Notes: a model not told the origin generated them from the sequence alone. A stretch of DNA of 34,038 bases from Pseudonocardiales bacterium (GCA_003244255.1 QHCD01000014.1:1-34038); one strand, 5' to 3'. Shown: positions 8,217 through 16,244, counted from the stretch's first letter. A program made the numbers and translations.

Positions 8217-8705
8217 TCACGCCGACCCGTCCCGGCGGTACTCACCGGACCGGCCACCGGACTTGCTCTGCAGGGCGATGTCGGTCAGGGTCGTTGCCTT
8301 GTCGACGGCCTTGACCATGTCGATGAGGGTCAGCCCGGCGCCGGCGACGGCGGTCAACGCCTCCATCTCCACGCCGGTGCGGTCGGCGGTGCGCACGGTG
8401 GCCGTGATCGCGACGCCGTCGTCGTCGACCGAGAGCTCGACCTCGACGCCGTGCAGCGCGATCGGGTGGCAGAGCGGGATCAGGTCGGGGGTGTGCTTGG
8501 CCGCCATGATGCCGGCGATGCGGGACACCGCGAGCGCGTCGCCCTTGGGCAGCCCTCCCTCTCGCAGCAGCTCGACGACCCGCGCGCTGGTCCGCAGCCG
8601 GCCGGTGGCGACAGCGGTGCGCACGCTGACGTCCTTCGCGCTGACGTCGACCATCCGGGCGGCCCCGCTCTCGTCGACGTGCGTGAGCCGATCTCCCATG
8701 CCCAT
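8217..8705 (-). CDS. moaC: MoaC, cyclic pyranopterin monophosphate synthase
   Basis: A 162-residue MoaC. It converts the 3',8-cyclo-GTP made by MoaA into cyclic pyranopterin monophosphate. Conserved blocks: LTHVDESGAARMVDVSAK, GDALAVSRIAGIMAAKHT, LIPLCHPIAL, GVEMEALTAVAGAGLTLIDM, DIALQSKSGGRSGEY. Two close ATGs (8705, 8699) are possible starts. It is the first gene of the moaC-mogA-moaE operon. moaA and moeA are not in the window. Confidence 0.96.
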   Translation of the reverse strand: MGMGDRLTHVDESGAARMVDVSAKDVSVRTAVATGRLRTSARVVELLREGGLPKGDALAVSRIAGIMAAKHTPDLIPLCHPIALHGVEVELSVDDDGVAITATVRTADRTGVEMEALTAVAGAGLTLIDMVKAVDKATTLTDIALQSKSGGRSGEYRRDGSA

Positions 8706-8760
8706 CAGCGTACGGACGCCCGGGGGAATATTCTCCGGCGGCCACGGCGATGAAGGATGC

Positions 8761-9984
8761 GTGCCGACCGAACGAACGCTCCAGGCCAGCGCACCGGCTC
8801 GTCACGCTCGCCGGCTCGGCTTCGCGCTGGTCGGGTACGCATTTCTGGTCACGATGCTCGGCACCACGCTGCCGACCCCGCTGTACTCGATCTACCAGCG
8901 GCAGCTCGGTTTCTCGCCGCTCGTCGTCACGGTGATCTTCGCGGTCTATGCCGTCGCCGTCGTCGCCACCCTGCTGCTCGCCGGGCGGCTGTCAGACGAG
9001 ATCGGCCGACGTCCGGTACTCGTGGCGGCCATGCTGTTCTCGGCGGCGTCAGCCGTCTGCTTCCTGCTCACGCACGGCCTCACGCTGGTGCTCGTCGGCC
9101 GGGCCTTCTCGGGCATCTCGGCCGGACTGTTCACCGGCTCCGGTACCGCGGCGCTGCTCGACCTCACCGAGGAGTCCGGGCGAGCGCGCGCCACGGCCAT
9201 CGGGGTCGGAGTGAACCTCGGCGGACTCGCCGCCGGCACGATGCTCGCCGGGCTGCTCGCCGAGTGGGCGCCCGATCCGCTGCGACTGCCCTACGTCATC
9301 GATCTCGGTCTCGCGGCGGCGGGCGTCGTCGCGCTGCTCGCCGTGCCCGAGACCGTGCCCGATCGCAGCCGGCTGCGGCTGCGGTTTGAACGACTCGGAA
9401 TCGCTCCCGAGGTGCGCTCGGTCTTCCTGCCGGCGGTGCTCGCGGGCGGTGCCGGATTCGCCGTCATCGGGGTGCTGACGGCGGTGAGTTCGATCTTCCT
9501 CGCGACCGCACTCGGCCTCACCAGCCACGCGCTGGCGGGCTTCGTGGTGTTTCTCGCGATGGGATCCGTCGCGGCCGGTCAGCTGGCGGTGCGCCGGATC
9601 CGCGAGACCCCGGCCCTGATCGTCGGCGCCGCCGCGCTGGTCGCGTCCGCCGTGCTGCTCGGCGTCGCGCTCGGTGCGACGCTGTTGGCACCGCTGCTGG
9701 CAGGGGCGCTGCTCGTCGGCATCGGCACCGGCCTTTCTGTCGGTGCCGGTCTCGCGGCGATCAATAACCGCGCTCCGGTGGCGCGTCGGGGGGAAACGGC
9801 GTCGACCTTCTTCGCCGTCATCTACGCCGCACTCGCGCTGCCGGCGATCGGCGTCGGGATCGCCGGGCGACTCCTCGGGCTGCGCGATGCCGGCGTTGCA
9901 TTCAGCATCGCGGTCGCCCTAGTAGCGGCCGGGGTGCTCGTGCTGCTCCTGGTGCGACCGACCGGAGCGGAGCCGGTGTCCTGA
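8761..9984 (+). CDS. MFS transporter (drug or sugar exporter type)
   Basis: A 407-residue, 12-TM major facilitator. N-half motifs: TMLGTTLPTPLYSIYQRQLG and the loop 2-3 motif A-like AGRLSDEIGRRPVLV. A central cytoplasmic break (VPDRSRLRLRFERLG) precedes the second half. The sequence type (LPTPLYSIYQ) is common in actinobacterial efflux permeases. The start is GTG 8761 with AAGGA at 8753-8757. The much longer open frame back to 8263 only mirrors moaC on the other strand. It is divergent from moaC with 55 bp between. Substrate unknown. Confidence 0.88.
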   Translation: MPTERTLQASAPARHARRLGFALVGYAFLVTMLGTTLPTPLYSIYQRQLGFSPLVVTVIFAVYAVAVVATLLLAGRLSDEIGRRPVLVAAMLFSAASAVCFLLTHGLTLVLVGRAFSGISAGLFTGSGTAALLDLTEESGRARATAIGVGVNLGGLAAGTMLAGLLAEWAPDPLRLPYVIDLGLAAAGVVALLAVPETVPDRSRLRLRFERLGIAPEVRSVFLPAVLAGGAGFAVIGVLTAVSSIFLATALGLTSHALAGFVVFLAMGSVAAGQLAVRRIRETPALIVGAAALVASAVLLGVALGATLLAPLLAGALLVGIGTGLSVGAGLAAINNRAPVARRGETASTFFAVIYAALALPAIGVGIAGRLLGLRDAGVAFSIAVALVAAGVLVLLLVRPTGAEPVS

Positions 9985-10093
9985 CGAGTCGTGCCCCGGC
10001 GCGACCGCACGGTCAGCCCGAAGACGGGCGTCCCGGAAGGGGACAGCAACACTCATGTACGAGACCGGTCGCCCGGCCATGGCGCCGGGCAGA

Positions 10094-10113
10094 TGTCAAA
10101 CACTCCTTTGACA
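10094..10113. promoter_or_regulatory. Operator 1 (perfect palindrome)
   Basis: TGTCAAA-N6-TTTGACA, perfect 7-bp arms. Its right arm contains a consensus -35 hexamer TTGACA (10108-10113). It shares the core GTCAAA-N6-TTTGAC with a second palindrome 30 bp downstream. The likely ligand is the ArsR-like regulator encoded next. Confidence 0.85.
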
Positions 10114-10144
10114 TTTTCCGAAACGTCAAAGTAGTCTTTGACGT
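10108..10144 (+). promoter_or_regulatory. Promoter of the regulator-MFS operon, probably leaderless
   Basis: -35 TTGACA (10108-10113), 18-bp spacer, -10 TAGTCT (10132-10137). Transcription would start about 7 nt later, at or next to the ATG at 10145. No Shine-Dalgarno is present, which is consistent with a leaderless mRNA. Confidence 0.65.
10124..10143. promoter_or_regulatory. Operator 2 (perfect palindrome)
   Basis: CGTCAAA-N6-TTTGACG, perfect 7-bp arms, centred 30 bp (about three helical turns) from operator 1. It covers the -10 region and ends 1 nt before the start codon, so binding would block initiation: a classic autorepression layout. Confidence 0.85.
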
Positions 10145-10726
10145 ATGCCAGCTCGACGACGCCTTCGGGGCGAACTCACCGATGCCAGGACGATGCGGGC
10201 GCTCGCGCATCCGCTGCGCTGGGCGCTGATCGACGCCCTGGCGACCGAGCAGGTCGCGACGGCCACCCGCTGCGCCGAGATCACCGGCGAGAGCCAGGCC
10301 AGTTGCTCGTTCCACCTTCGGCAGCTGGCGAAGTACGGCTTCGTCGTCGAGGCGCAGACCGAATCCAAACGGGAGCGACCCTGGCGCCTGGTCACCCTGG
10401 ACCAGTCGTGGTCGAACGAGCAGCCGGACGAGGCACGCACCCGCGCCGCAGCTGAGCTCTCCCGGATCTTCGCCGAACGGGAGAGCTGGAAGCTGCTGCG
10501 CTGGCTGCGCACGTCGTCGTCGTATCCGCGGGCCTGGCGACGGGCGGGCGGCATCATGGGCCGGCAGACCTGGCTGACCGCAACCGAGCTGCGCGAGATC
10601 ACCAAGCAGATCGCCGACATCGTGGAGCCCTACCTGGATCGGATCTCCGACGACGGCCTCCGGCCCAGGGGTGCCCGCCAGGTGCGCATCCTCGCCGCCT
10701 TCTATCCCCTGCCGGAACACGAATGA
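10145..10726 (+). CDS. ArsR-like winged-helix transcriptional regulator
   Basis: A 193-residue regulator. Residues about 14-85 form an ArsR/HTH_20-type winged helix (MRALAHPLRWALIDALATEQ, TRCAEITGESQASCSFHLRQ, LAKYGFVVEA). A helical C-terminal domain follows (FAERESWKLLRWLRTS, TATELREITKQIADIVEPYL) that probably mediates dimerisation or ligand binding. Its ATGA overlap with the MFS gene and the twin palindromes immediately upstream indicate an autoregulated repressor controlling an exporter. Confidence 0.9.
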   Translation: MPARRRLRGELTDARTMRALAHPLRWALIDALATEQVATATRCAEITGESQASCSFHLRQLAKYGFVVEAQTESKRERPWRLVTLDQSWSNEQPDEARTRAAAELSRIFAERESWKLLRWLRTSSSYPRAWRRAGGIMGRQTWLTATELREITKQIADIVEPYLDRISDDGLRPRGARQVRILAAFYPLPEHE

Positions 10727-12075
10727 GCGCCCTGCGGGATCCTCGGTTCCGGCGGCTGCTCGCCGGGCAGGGATTCTCCAGCTTCGGCGATTCGGCGCTC
10801 TACCTGTCGCTCGGCATCTGGATGAAAGACCTGACCGGCAGCAACGGCGCGGCCGGCGCCGTGTTCCTCGCGCTCGGGCTACCGTCGCTGCTCGCACCGC
10901 TCTCGGGGCACCTGGTCGACCGGGTCAGCCGGCGCGGGCTGATCATGGCCACCAACGCGTCGACCGCTCTCGTCGTCCTCTGTCTGCTGTTCGTCCACGA
11001 CCGTCACGACGTCTGGATCATCTATGCCGTAGCGGCGGCATATGGTCTGGCGTTCAACGTCGTCGGCGCGGCCGGCGCCGGGCTGTTCAAGGACATGCTC
11101 GCTGACGCCGATCTCGCCAGCGCCAACGCACTGCGCCAGACCGTCTTCCAGGGGCTCCGAGTCGTCTCGCCGCTGTTCGGGGCCGGCCTGTACGCCGCCA
11201 CCGGACCGGCACCGCTGATCGTCTTCGACGCCGTGAGCTTCGCGGCCGCCATCGTCGCGGTGTGGTCCGTGCGGGTCGAGGAGTCACCGGTCGAGCACGA
11301 ACCTGCGATTGCCCTACGACGGCGCCTCGCGGCCGGCTCTGCCCACCTCTGGCGGACGCCGCTGCTCCGCTCGATCACGATCGCCGGCGCCGTGACGATG
11401 TTGGTGCTCGGCTTCTACGAGTCGATCGTGTTCGCCGTCGTCGATGCGCTGAACCGGCCGCCGTCGTATCTGGGTGTGCTGATGTCCGTGCAGGCGGTTG
11501 GGTCGATCGCCGGTGGCCTGCTGGCAGCCAAGGCGGTCAGCAGATTCGGCGAGAAGACGGTCGTCGCACTCGGGCTCGCCTGCTTCGCGGCCGGATTCAC
11601 CGTCCTGCTGGGGAAGGCGCTGCCGCTGGTCTTCCTCGGGGTGATCCTCGACGGCGCGGCGCTGATGCTCTTCGCAATCGCCTCGGCCACGGCGATCCAG
11701 CGGTTCACCCCGGCGCGCCTGCAGGGCCGGGTCAGCTCCGCCAGCTACGTGCTCTCCGACGTTCCGCAGACGGCGTCGATCGCTGTCGGGGCAGCACTGA
11801 TCGGCGTCGTCGACTACCGGCTGCTGCTCGTGGTGATGGCCGTCGTCATCGGTTTCGCCGCGGCCTGGGTCCTCGGGTCCGGACGCCGCGAGACGGGAAC
11901 GGCAGCCGGTCGTCCGGCCGTGCTACCTGCTGACGGTGGCGGGAGTCACTATTCTCAGATCGCTGTCCTCCCGGCCGCGCAGGAGTCGCCATGTCCGAAC
12001 CCGTCACCGTCAGCCGCCGTACCGCCCTGCGCACCGGCGCGAGCATCGGCGCCCTCGGAACCGTCGGCGCGCTAG
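10723..12075 (+). CDS. MFS efflux transporter (MFS_3/enterobactin-exporter type)
   Basis: A 450-residue frame whose first 390 or so residues form a 12-TM MFS protein: LRDPRFRRLLAGQGFSSFGD start typical of MFS_3, SGHLVDRVSRRGLIMATN loop 2-3, and FTPARLQGRVSSASYVLSD in the second half. The start ATG overlaps the regulator stop (ATGA). The last 50 or so residues (after VLGSGRRETGTAAG) are Pro/Ser/Ala-rich and overlap the first 28 codons of the binding-protein stub at 11991 in another frame. The natural stop has probably been lost. Substrate unknown; the adjacent ArsR-like repressor suggests inducible drug or metabolite export. Confidence 0.85.
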   Translation: MSALRDPRFRRLLAGQGFSSFGDSALYLSLGIWMKDLTGSNGAAGAVFLALGLPSLLAPLSGHLVDRVSRRGLIMATNASTALVVLCLLFVHDRHDVWIIYAVAAAYGLAFNVVGAAGAGLFKDMLADADLASANALRQTVFQGLRVVSPLFGAGLYAATGPAPLIVFDAVSFAAAIVAVWSVRVEESPVEHEPAIALRRRLAAGSAHLWRTPLLRSITIAGAVTMLVLGFYESIVFAVVDALNRPPSYLGVLMSVQAVGSIAGGLLAAKAVSRFGEKTVVALGLACFAAGFTVLLGKALPLVFLGVILDGAALMLFAIASATAIQRFTPARLQGRVSSASYVLSDVPQTASIAVGAALIGVVDYRLLLVVMAVVIGFAAAWVLGSGRRETGTAAGRPAVLPADGGGSHYSQIAVLPAAQESPCPNPSPSAAVPPCAPARASAPSEPSAR

Positions 12076-12131
12076 CCGCCGCGTGCGGGGGCAGCAACAA
12101 GGGCATCGCGCAGTGGTATCACGCCTACTGA
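11991..12131 (+). pseudogene. Stub of a sugar ABC transporter binding protein
   Basis: A 46-codon remnant. It has a Tat/lipoprotein signal (SRRTALRTGASIGALGTVGA, lipobox LAAAC) followed by GGSNKGIAQWYHAY and a stop. GxxxIAQWYHxY is how the mature part of CUT1-type solute-binding proteins begins, and about 400 residues should follow. The start ATG is preceded by AGGAG (11981-11985). The coding sequence breaks off at the junction with the permease remnant at about 12128, which points to an internal deletion in an SBP-permease-permease operon. Confidence 0.75.
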
Positions 12132-12172
12132 CCCAGGGAAAGATCTTCGGGTTCGGCCGGGCGGCGGACTAG
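12128..12172 (+). pseudogene. C-terminal remnant of a MalF-type permease
   Basis: In the +1 frame relative to the binding-protein stub the DNA reads LTQGKIFGFGRAAD and a stop. The TAG overlaps by one base the GTG start of the next permease, the usual spacing between paired sugar-permease genes. With the stub before it, this is best read as the last 14 codons of the first permease after a deletion. It is too short to prove homology. Confidence 0.4.
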
Positions 12173-13067
12173 TGGCCACGGTCGAGGACACTAGGGCGGC
12201 TGGGCGGACGCGGCCTCGGCCCGTGTGGCGGCGCGGCCGCGCGTCGGGCACCGCTGCCGTCGCGCGCTGGATCGCCGTTGCCGCCGCGGTCGTGCTGTTC
12301 CTGCTGCCGTTCTACCTGCTGCTGCGTAACGCGCTGTCGTCGGAGACGGACATCACGTCGTCGTCGTGGACCTTCTTCCCGAAGGTGCTGCACTGGAGCA
12401 ACATCAGCGGCCTGTTCAACGACGGCACGGTGCCGTTCGCGCGCAGCCTCGCGAACTCCGCCGTCATCGCCGTGCTGCAGACCGGGGGCAGGTGATCATC
12501 GCGTCGCTGGCCGGATATGGTCTGGCCCGCATTCCCTACCGGTTCTCCAATGCAGTCTTCTACGCCATCGTCGCGACCCTGATGATTCCCAGCGCGGTGA
12601 CCTTCCTGCCGAGCTTCATCCTGGTGTCCTATCTGAACTGGACGAGCACCCTGCAGGGCATCATCGTGCCGGTGCTCTTCAGCGGGTTCTCGGCGTTCCT
12701 GTTCCGCCAGTACTTCCTGAACTTCCCCCGGGAGCTGGAGGAGGCCGGCCGGGTCGATGGGCTCGGTTACTTCGGCGCCTACTTGCGAATCGTGGTGCCC
12801 AACTCGCTCGGGTTCTTCGCTGCCATCGCCGTCATCGACTTCGTCGCGAGCTGGAACGCGTTCCTCTGGCCATTGGTCATCGGGTCCGGCTCGGACGGCA
12901 GCACGACCGTGCAGGTGGCGCTGTCGTCGTTCATCACCGCGCAGAACGTGCAGTTCCAGGAGTTGTTCATCGCCGCGGCCATCTCGCTGTTGCCGCTGCT
13001 CTTCGTGTTCGTCTTCCTGCAGCGCTACCTCGTCGAGGGCGTTGCCCAGACCGGGATCAAGGGCTGA
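12172..13067 (+). pseudogene. Frameshifted MalG-type sugar permease
   Basis: Frame 1 (GTG 12172) gives an Arg-rich cytoplasmic N-terminus, TM1 (WIAVAAAVVLFLLPFYLLLR) and RSLANSAVIAVLQTGGR, stopping at 12493-12495. The protein continues in a second frame as QVIIASLAGYGLARIPYRFS, through the EAA loop (ELEEAGRVDGLGYFGAYLRI) to LVEGVAQTGIKG at 13067. One missing G in the run 12484-12488 (five Gs; six would restore TGGQVII) explains the break. An intact version would be about 298 residues, normal for CUT1 MalG permeases. The cause is gene decay or a homopolymer sequencing error. With the binding protein lost, the transporter is not functional as read. Confidence 0.88.
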
Positions 13068-14122
13068 TGCTCGAGGTCGCGTCCGACCTGTTCGGTGTCC
13101 TCGACGACGGCACCGACGTCTGGCGGTACACGTTCGGCGACCGCGACGGCGTCGAGCTCTCGATGATCACCTACGGCGCGTGCGTGCACACGCTCGTCGT
13201 CCCCGACCGCGACGCGCGGCGCGACAACGTCGTGCTCGGCTGCCCCGATCTCGCGGGCTACGTATCGCAGAGCCCGTACTTCGGAGCCACCGTCGGTCGG
13301 TTCGCCAACCGCATCGGGCGCGGCCGATTCACCCTGGAGAGTAAGCAGATCCAGCTCTCGGTAAACGATCACGGCAATACCCTGCACGGCGGCGGCGATG
13401 CCAATTTTAGTCATCGCGTGTGGGCGGCGGAGCCGATCGACGACGGTTCGCGGGTGGGTGTGCGGTTCACCCTGCACAGCCGGGACGGCGACAACGGCTT
13501 CCCCGGCGCCGTCGACGTCGTCGCGACGTATGTGGTCGACGACACCCGACTGGTCACGATCCACTTCGCAGCGACCACCGACGCCGCAACCGTCGTCAAC
13601 CTGACCAACCACAGCTACTTCAACCTCGCCGGCGAGGCCGCCGGCTCCGTCCTCGATCACGTACTGCAGGTCGACGCCGACCGCTACGTGCCCGTCGACC
13701 CCCAGAGCATTCCGCTCGGGCGCATCGACCGGGTGGACGGGACGCCGCTGGACTTCCGGTCGGCGACGCGAATCGGCGCCAGCATCGCCGCGGACCACCA
13801 GGAGCTGCCCAACGGCGATGGCTACGACATCGGGCTGGTGTTCGCGGCCGGTGCGCGGCGCGGCTTCCGGCTCACCGACCCGGCATCCGGGCGAACCCTC
13901 ACTGGCCACACCGACCAGCCGAGCGTGCAGCTCTACACCTCGAACAAGCTCGACGGCACGGTGCGCGGCACCAGCGGCCGGTACTACCAGAAGTTCGACG
14001 CCGTCGCGCTGGAGACACAGCACTTGGCCGATTCGCCGAACCATCCCGACTTCCCGTCGACGGTGCTGCATCCCGGCGAGCGATTCGAGACGACCACCAC
14101 CTGGCGGTTCGGCATCACCTGA
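13067..14122 (+). CDS. galM: Aldose 1-epimerase (galactose mutarotase)
   Basis: A 351-residue GalM-family enzyme interconverting alpha and beta aldose anomers. Motifs: ISMITYGA-type N-terminal strand (LSMITYGACVHTLVVPD), FGATVGRFANRIGRGRF, NTLHGGGDANFSHRVW (conserved His), VNLTNHSYFNLAGE (second His), and catalytic Glu in VALETQHLADSPNHPDFPS. The usual YDHN segment reads YDIG here. The ATG overlaps the malG stop (TGATG). The gene was therefore part of the sugar transport operon and remains intact although the transporter has decayed. Confidence 0.93.
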   Translation: MLEVASDLFGVLDDGTDVWRYTFGDRDGVELSMITYGACVHTLVVPDRDARRDNVVLGCPDLAGYVSQSPYFGATVGRFANRIGRGRFTLESKQIQLSVNDHGNTLHGGGDANFSHRVWAAEPIDDGSRVGVRFTLHSRDGDNGFPGAVDVVATYVVDDTRLVTIHFAATTDAATVVNLTNHSYFNLAGEAAGSVLDHVLQVDADRYVPVDPQSIPLGRIDRVDGTPLDFRSATRIGASIAADHQELPNGDGYDIGLVFAAGARRGFRLTDPASGRTLTGHTDQPSVQLYTSNKLDGTVRGTSGRYYQKFDAVALETQHLADSPNHPDFPSTVLHPGERFETTTTWRFGIT

Positions 14123-14190
14123 CGGCGCCACCCCTACCCGAAGTTGTGTCGTAAGTGCCCAGGCCGACCCAACAGCACAGGAGATCGCAG

Positions 14191-14937
14191 ATGACCGAAC
14201 CCGCACCGAACCCGCTGGAGCCGGTCCCGGAGAACTGGGATCGAGCGCTCGCGATCGTCGCGCACCCCGACGACCTGGAGTACGGCGCGGCGTCGGCGAT
14301 CGCGCGCTGGACGGCGCAGGGCAAGACCGTCGTCTACACGCTGATGACCAGCGGCGAGGCGGGGATTGACGGCGTCAGCCCCAAGGAGTGCGGGCCGCTG
14401 CGTGAGGGCGAGGAGCGAGCGTCAGCGGCCGTGGTCGGCGTATCGCAGGTCGAGTTCGCCGGCTTCGCCGACGGGATGATCGAATACGGCCTGCCGCTGC
14501 GCCGCGCCGTCGCCGCCGCCGTCCGGCGACACCGGCCGGAGGTCGTCGTCACGATGAACTTCCGCGACACCTTCGGGCCGGGCATCTTGAACCAGGCCGA
14601 CCACATCGTGGTCGGAAAGGCCGTGATCGACGGCGTCCGCGACGCCGCCAACCGGTGGGTGTTCCGCGAGCTGCGCGACGACGGCCTCGAGCCGTGGGGC
14701 GGCGTGCGGGCGGTGCTGGTCGGCGGTTCGCCCGAGCCGACGCACGCCGTCGACGTCAGCGACTCGCTCGACCGCGGCATCGCCTCGCTGCGCGAGCACA
14801 AGGCCTATCTCGACGGGCTCGGCAACAGCGACTTCGACCTCGAGGAGTTTCTCGAGTCGTTTGCCCGCCAGGCCGGAGCCCGCATCGGCACCCGCTTCGC
14901 GGTTGCGTTCGAGGTGATCAAGTTCGGCGACTTCTGA
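14191..14937 (+). CDS. PIG-L family N-acetyl-sugar/amide deacetylase
   Basis: A 248-residue LmbE/PIG-L zinc hydrolase. The zinc motif AHPDD lies at residues 24-28 (His25, Asp28). YTLMTSGEAG and REGEERASAAVVGV follow, and the third ligand is in LNQADHIVVGKA (His). This family removes acetyl groups from GlcNAc-type substrates and includes MshB/Mca. The context after galM and a sugar transporter suggests a sugar substrate, but the true one cannot be named. RBS AGGAGA (14179-14184) supports the ATG at 14191 rather than 14155. Confidence 0.88.
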   Translation: MTEPAPNPLEPVPENWDRALAIVAHPDDLEYGAASAIARWTAQGKTVVYTLMTSGEAGIDGVSPKECGPLREGEERASAAVVGVSQVEFAGFADGMIEYGLPLRRAVAAAVRRHRPEVVVTMNFRDTFGPGILNQADHIVVGKAVIDGVRDAANRWVFRELRDDGLEPWGGVRAVLVGGSPEPTHAVDVSDSLDRGIASLREHKAYLDGLGNSDFDLEEFLESFARQAGARIGTRFAVAFEVIKFGDF

Positions 14938-14966
14938 CGCCATCCTGCGGTTGCAGTAGGTGAGCC

Positions 14967-15308
14967 TCAGCGAGTAGCGCCACGGCGAGATCTGCGCGGG
15001 GGCAGGTCGGCGGCGAGCTCGGACCAGAGCCGGTCCAGGATCAGGTCGGCGAAGTAGGAGAACCAGTACTGCTGGGTGAGCCGGTGGCTCGCGAGGTAGG
15101 CCTCGAACCGGTTCGACACCCTTAGCGCGAGCTCCAGTGCCGCGGCGACGTCGTCCACCCGCACCGGCAGGTCCTCGCCCTCGACGTAGCGACGGGTGTA
15201 GTCGAAGGCGTTGACGGCGAGGGCCCGGTACGCGGCCCGATTGTCCTCGAAGAACTTCACCAGCCCGGCATCCTTCAGCCGCTGCTCGTGCGCAGCCGTC
15301 AACGCCAT
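14967..15308 (-). CDS. Conserved hypothetical helical protein (113 aa)
   Basis: A soluble, mostly helical protein: LTAAHEQRLKDAGLVKFFED, NAFDYTRRYVEGEDLPVRVD, HRLTQQYWFSYFADLILDRL, with a basic tail RRSRRGATR. There is no signal peptide or TM segment. Its ATG lies within the last 10 bp of the upstream membrane-protein gene, so the two form an operon. GGGGTG sits about 5 nt upstream of the start. No family assigned. Confidence 0.7.
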   Translation of the reverse strand: MALTAAHEQRLKDAGLVKFFEDNRAAYRALAVNAFDYTRRYVEGEDLPVRVDDVAAALELALRVSNRFEAYLASHRLTQQYWFSYFADLILDRLWSELAADLPPRRSRRGATR

Positions 15309-15646
15309 CGGTCACCCCATACGATCTGGCTCAGCACCCGGCCCACGGCTAGGCACAGCAGCGCAAGCTGGACGAAGAAGACGACGGCGACGAGCAGGTA
15401 CAGCACCCGCGGATCGCCGCCGGCGAGCAGCCAGCTCACGCCGAGCACCGTGTCCACGATGCCGCCGGCGAACGACGCGACAACCAGACCGGCGGAGATC
15501 CGCAGCGGTCGCAACACGTCGCGCGACGTGCCGGGTTGGATGGATCGCACGCCGGTGACCACCAGACCAAGGAACACGAGCGTCAGCCCGGCGATCCCCG
15601 CGGACACGCCGACGAGCGACGTCACGACCGTCGTATGCCCGACCAC
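15299..15646 (-). CDS. Small integral membrane protein (115 aa)
   Basis: A hydrophobic protein with three to four predicted TM helices: LVGVSAGIAGLTLVFLGLVV, ISAGLVVASFAGGIVDTVLG/VSWLLA, and VLYLLVAVVFFVQLALLCLA. Start GTG 15646 is set by GGGAGG (15653-15658) with 6-nt spacing; longer in-frame starts lack this. It overlaps the downstream helical protein by 10 bp. Function unknown; the pair may act together at the membrane. Confidence 0.7.
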   Translation of the reverse strand: MVGHTTVVTSLVGVSAGIAGLTLVFLGLVVTGVRSIQPGTSRDVLRPLRISAGLVVASFAGGIVDTVLGVSWLLAGGDPRVLYLLVAVVFFVQLALLCLAVGRVLSQIVWGDRWR

Positions 15647-15741
15647 ACCGCACCTCCCTCCCCGCGAAGCGTCCCCGACACCCGTGCGCTCCGGATACCG
15701 ACACGCCGTGCCGTGCAGCCTGCGGCAGCCCGCCGACAAGT

Positions 15742-15770
15742 TCACAGCTGACTCACAGGGTCGGCTCAGG
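15742..15770. promoter_or_regulatory. Three 7-bp direct repeats with 11-bp period (PhoP/PHO-box-like)
   Basis: TCACAGC (15742-15748), 4 nt, TCACAGG (15753-15759), 4 nt, GCTCAGG (15764-15770). OmpR/PhoB-family regulators bind head-to-tail sites of this spacing. Mycobacterial PhoP uses TCACAGC-N4-TCACAGC, and Streptomyces PhoP uses GTTCACC repeats at 11 bp. The site lies in the 229-bp divergent gap before an OmpR-type winged-helix gene, so autoregulation or control of both sides is plausible. Confidence 0.65.
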
Positions 15771-15875
15771 CGGGTATCAGCGAGCTGGCGGATCGTGTCT
15801 TCTGACCATGCATTGCGATCGACCGCCATCGACTGCCGCTTGACTGCCCTCGACCGCCGCGCCCGAAGGACCGCC

Positions 15876-16244
15876 ATGACTGCCGCCGCACAGACCGGCC
15901 CGGCGCCCGCCACCACGACCGCCGCGGCTGCGCCGCCGGAGGCCCGACTCGTCGTCGGCGACATAGAGCTCGACGAGGACCGTCACGAGGTGAGGAAGAA
16001 CGGGGAACCGGTGTCGCTATCCCCCACCGAGTTCACCCTGCTGCGCTACCTGATGCAGAACTCCGGGCTGGTGCTGTCTAAGGCGCAGATCCTCGACCAC
16101 GTCTGGCAATACGACTTCGGCGGCGCGGCGAACGTCGTCGAGTCCTACATCTCCTACCTCCGGCGCAAGATCGACACCACCGAGCCGCGCCTGCTGCGCA
16201 CAGTCCGTGGCGTCGGGTACTCGCTGCGGCTGCCCCGCGGATGA
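15876..16244 (+). CDS. Stand-alone OmpR/PhoB-type winged-helix DNA-binding protein
   Basis: A 122-residue protein with an Ala/Thr-rich 24-residue lead and then a complete Trans_reg_C domain: LVVGDIELDEDRHEVRKNGE, LSPTEFTLLRYLMQNSGLVL, SKAQILDHVWQYDFGGAANV, VESYISYLRRKID, LLRTVRGVGYSLRLP. It most resembles the effector domain of actinobacterial PrrA/TcrA response regulators. There is no receiver domain and none is encoded upstream. RBS GAAGGA (15865-15870) fixes the ATG at 15876. It therefore cannot be controlled by aspartate phosphorylation unless in trans. No histidine kinase is adjacent. Confidence 0.88.
   Translation: MTAAAQTGPAPATTTAAAAPPEARLVVGDIELDEDRHEVRKNGEPVSLSPTEFTLLRYLMQNSGLVLSKAQILDHVWQYDFGGAANVVESYISYLRRKIDTTEPRLLRTVRGVGYSLRLPRG

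Noticed and set aside
8263..9984. 573-residue reading of the MFS gene
   Set aside because: The first 166 codons mirror moaC on the other strand; a ribosome-binding site and GTG at 8761 give a normal MFS N-terminus.
12172..13067. Programmed frameshift in malG
   Set aside because: The run is five Gs without a recognisable slippery heptamer, the operon is otherwise deleted, and permeases of this family are not known to need recoding.
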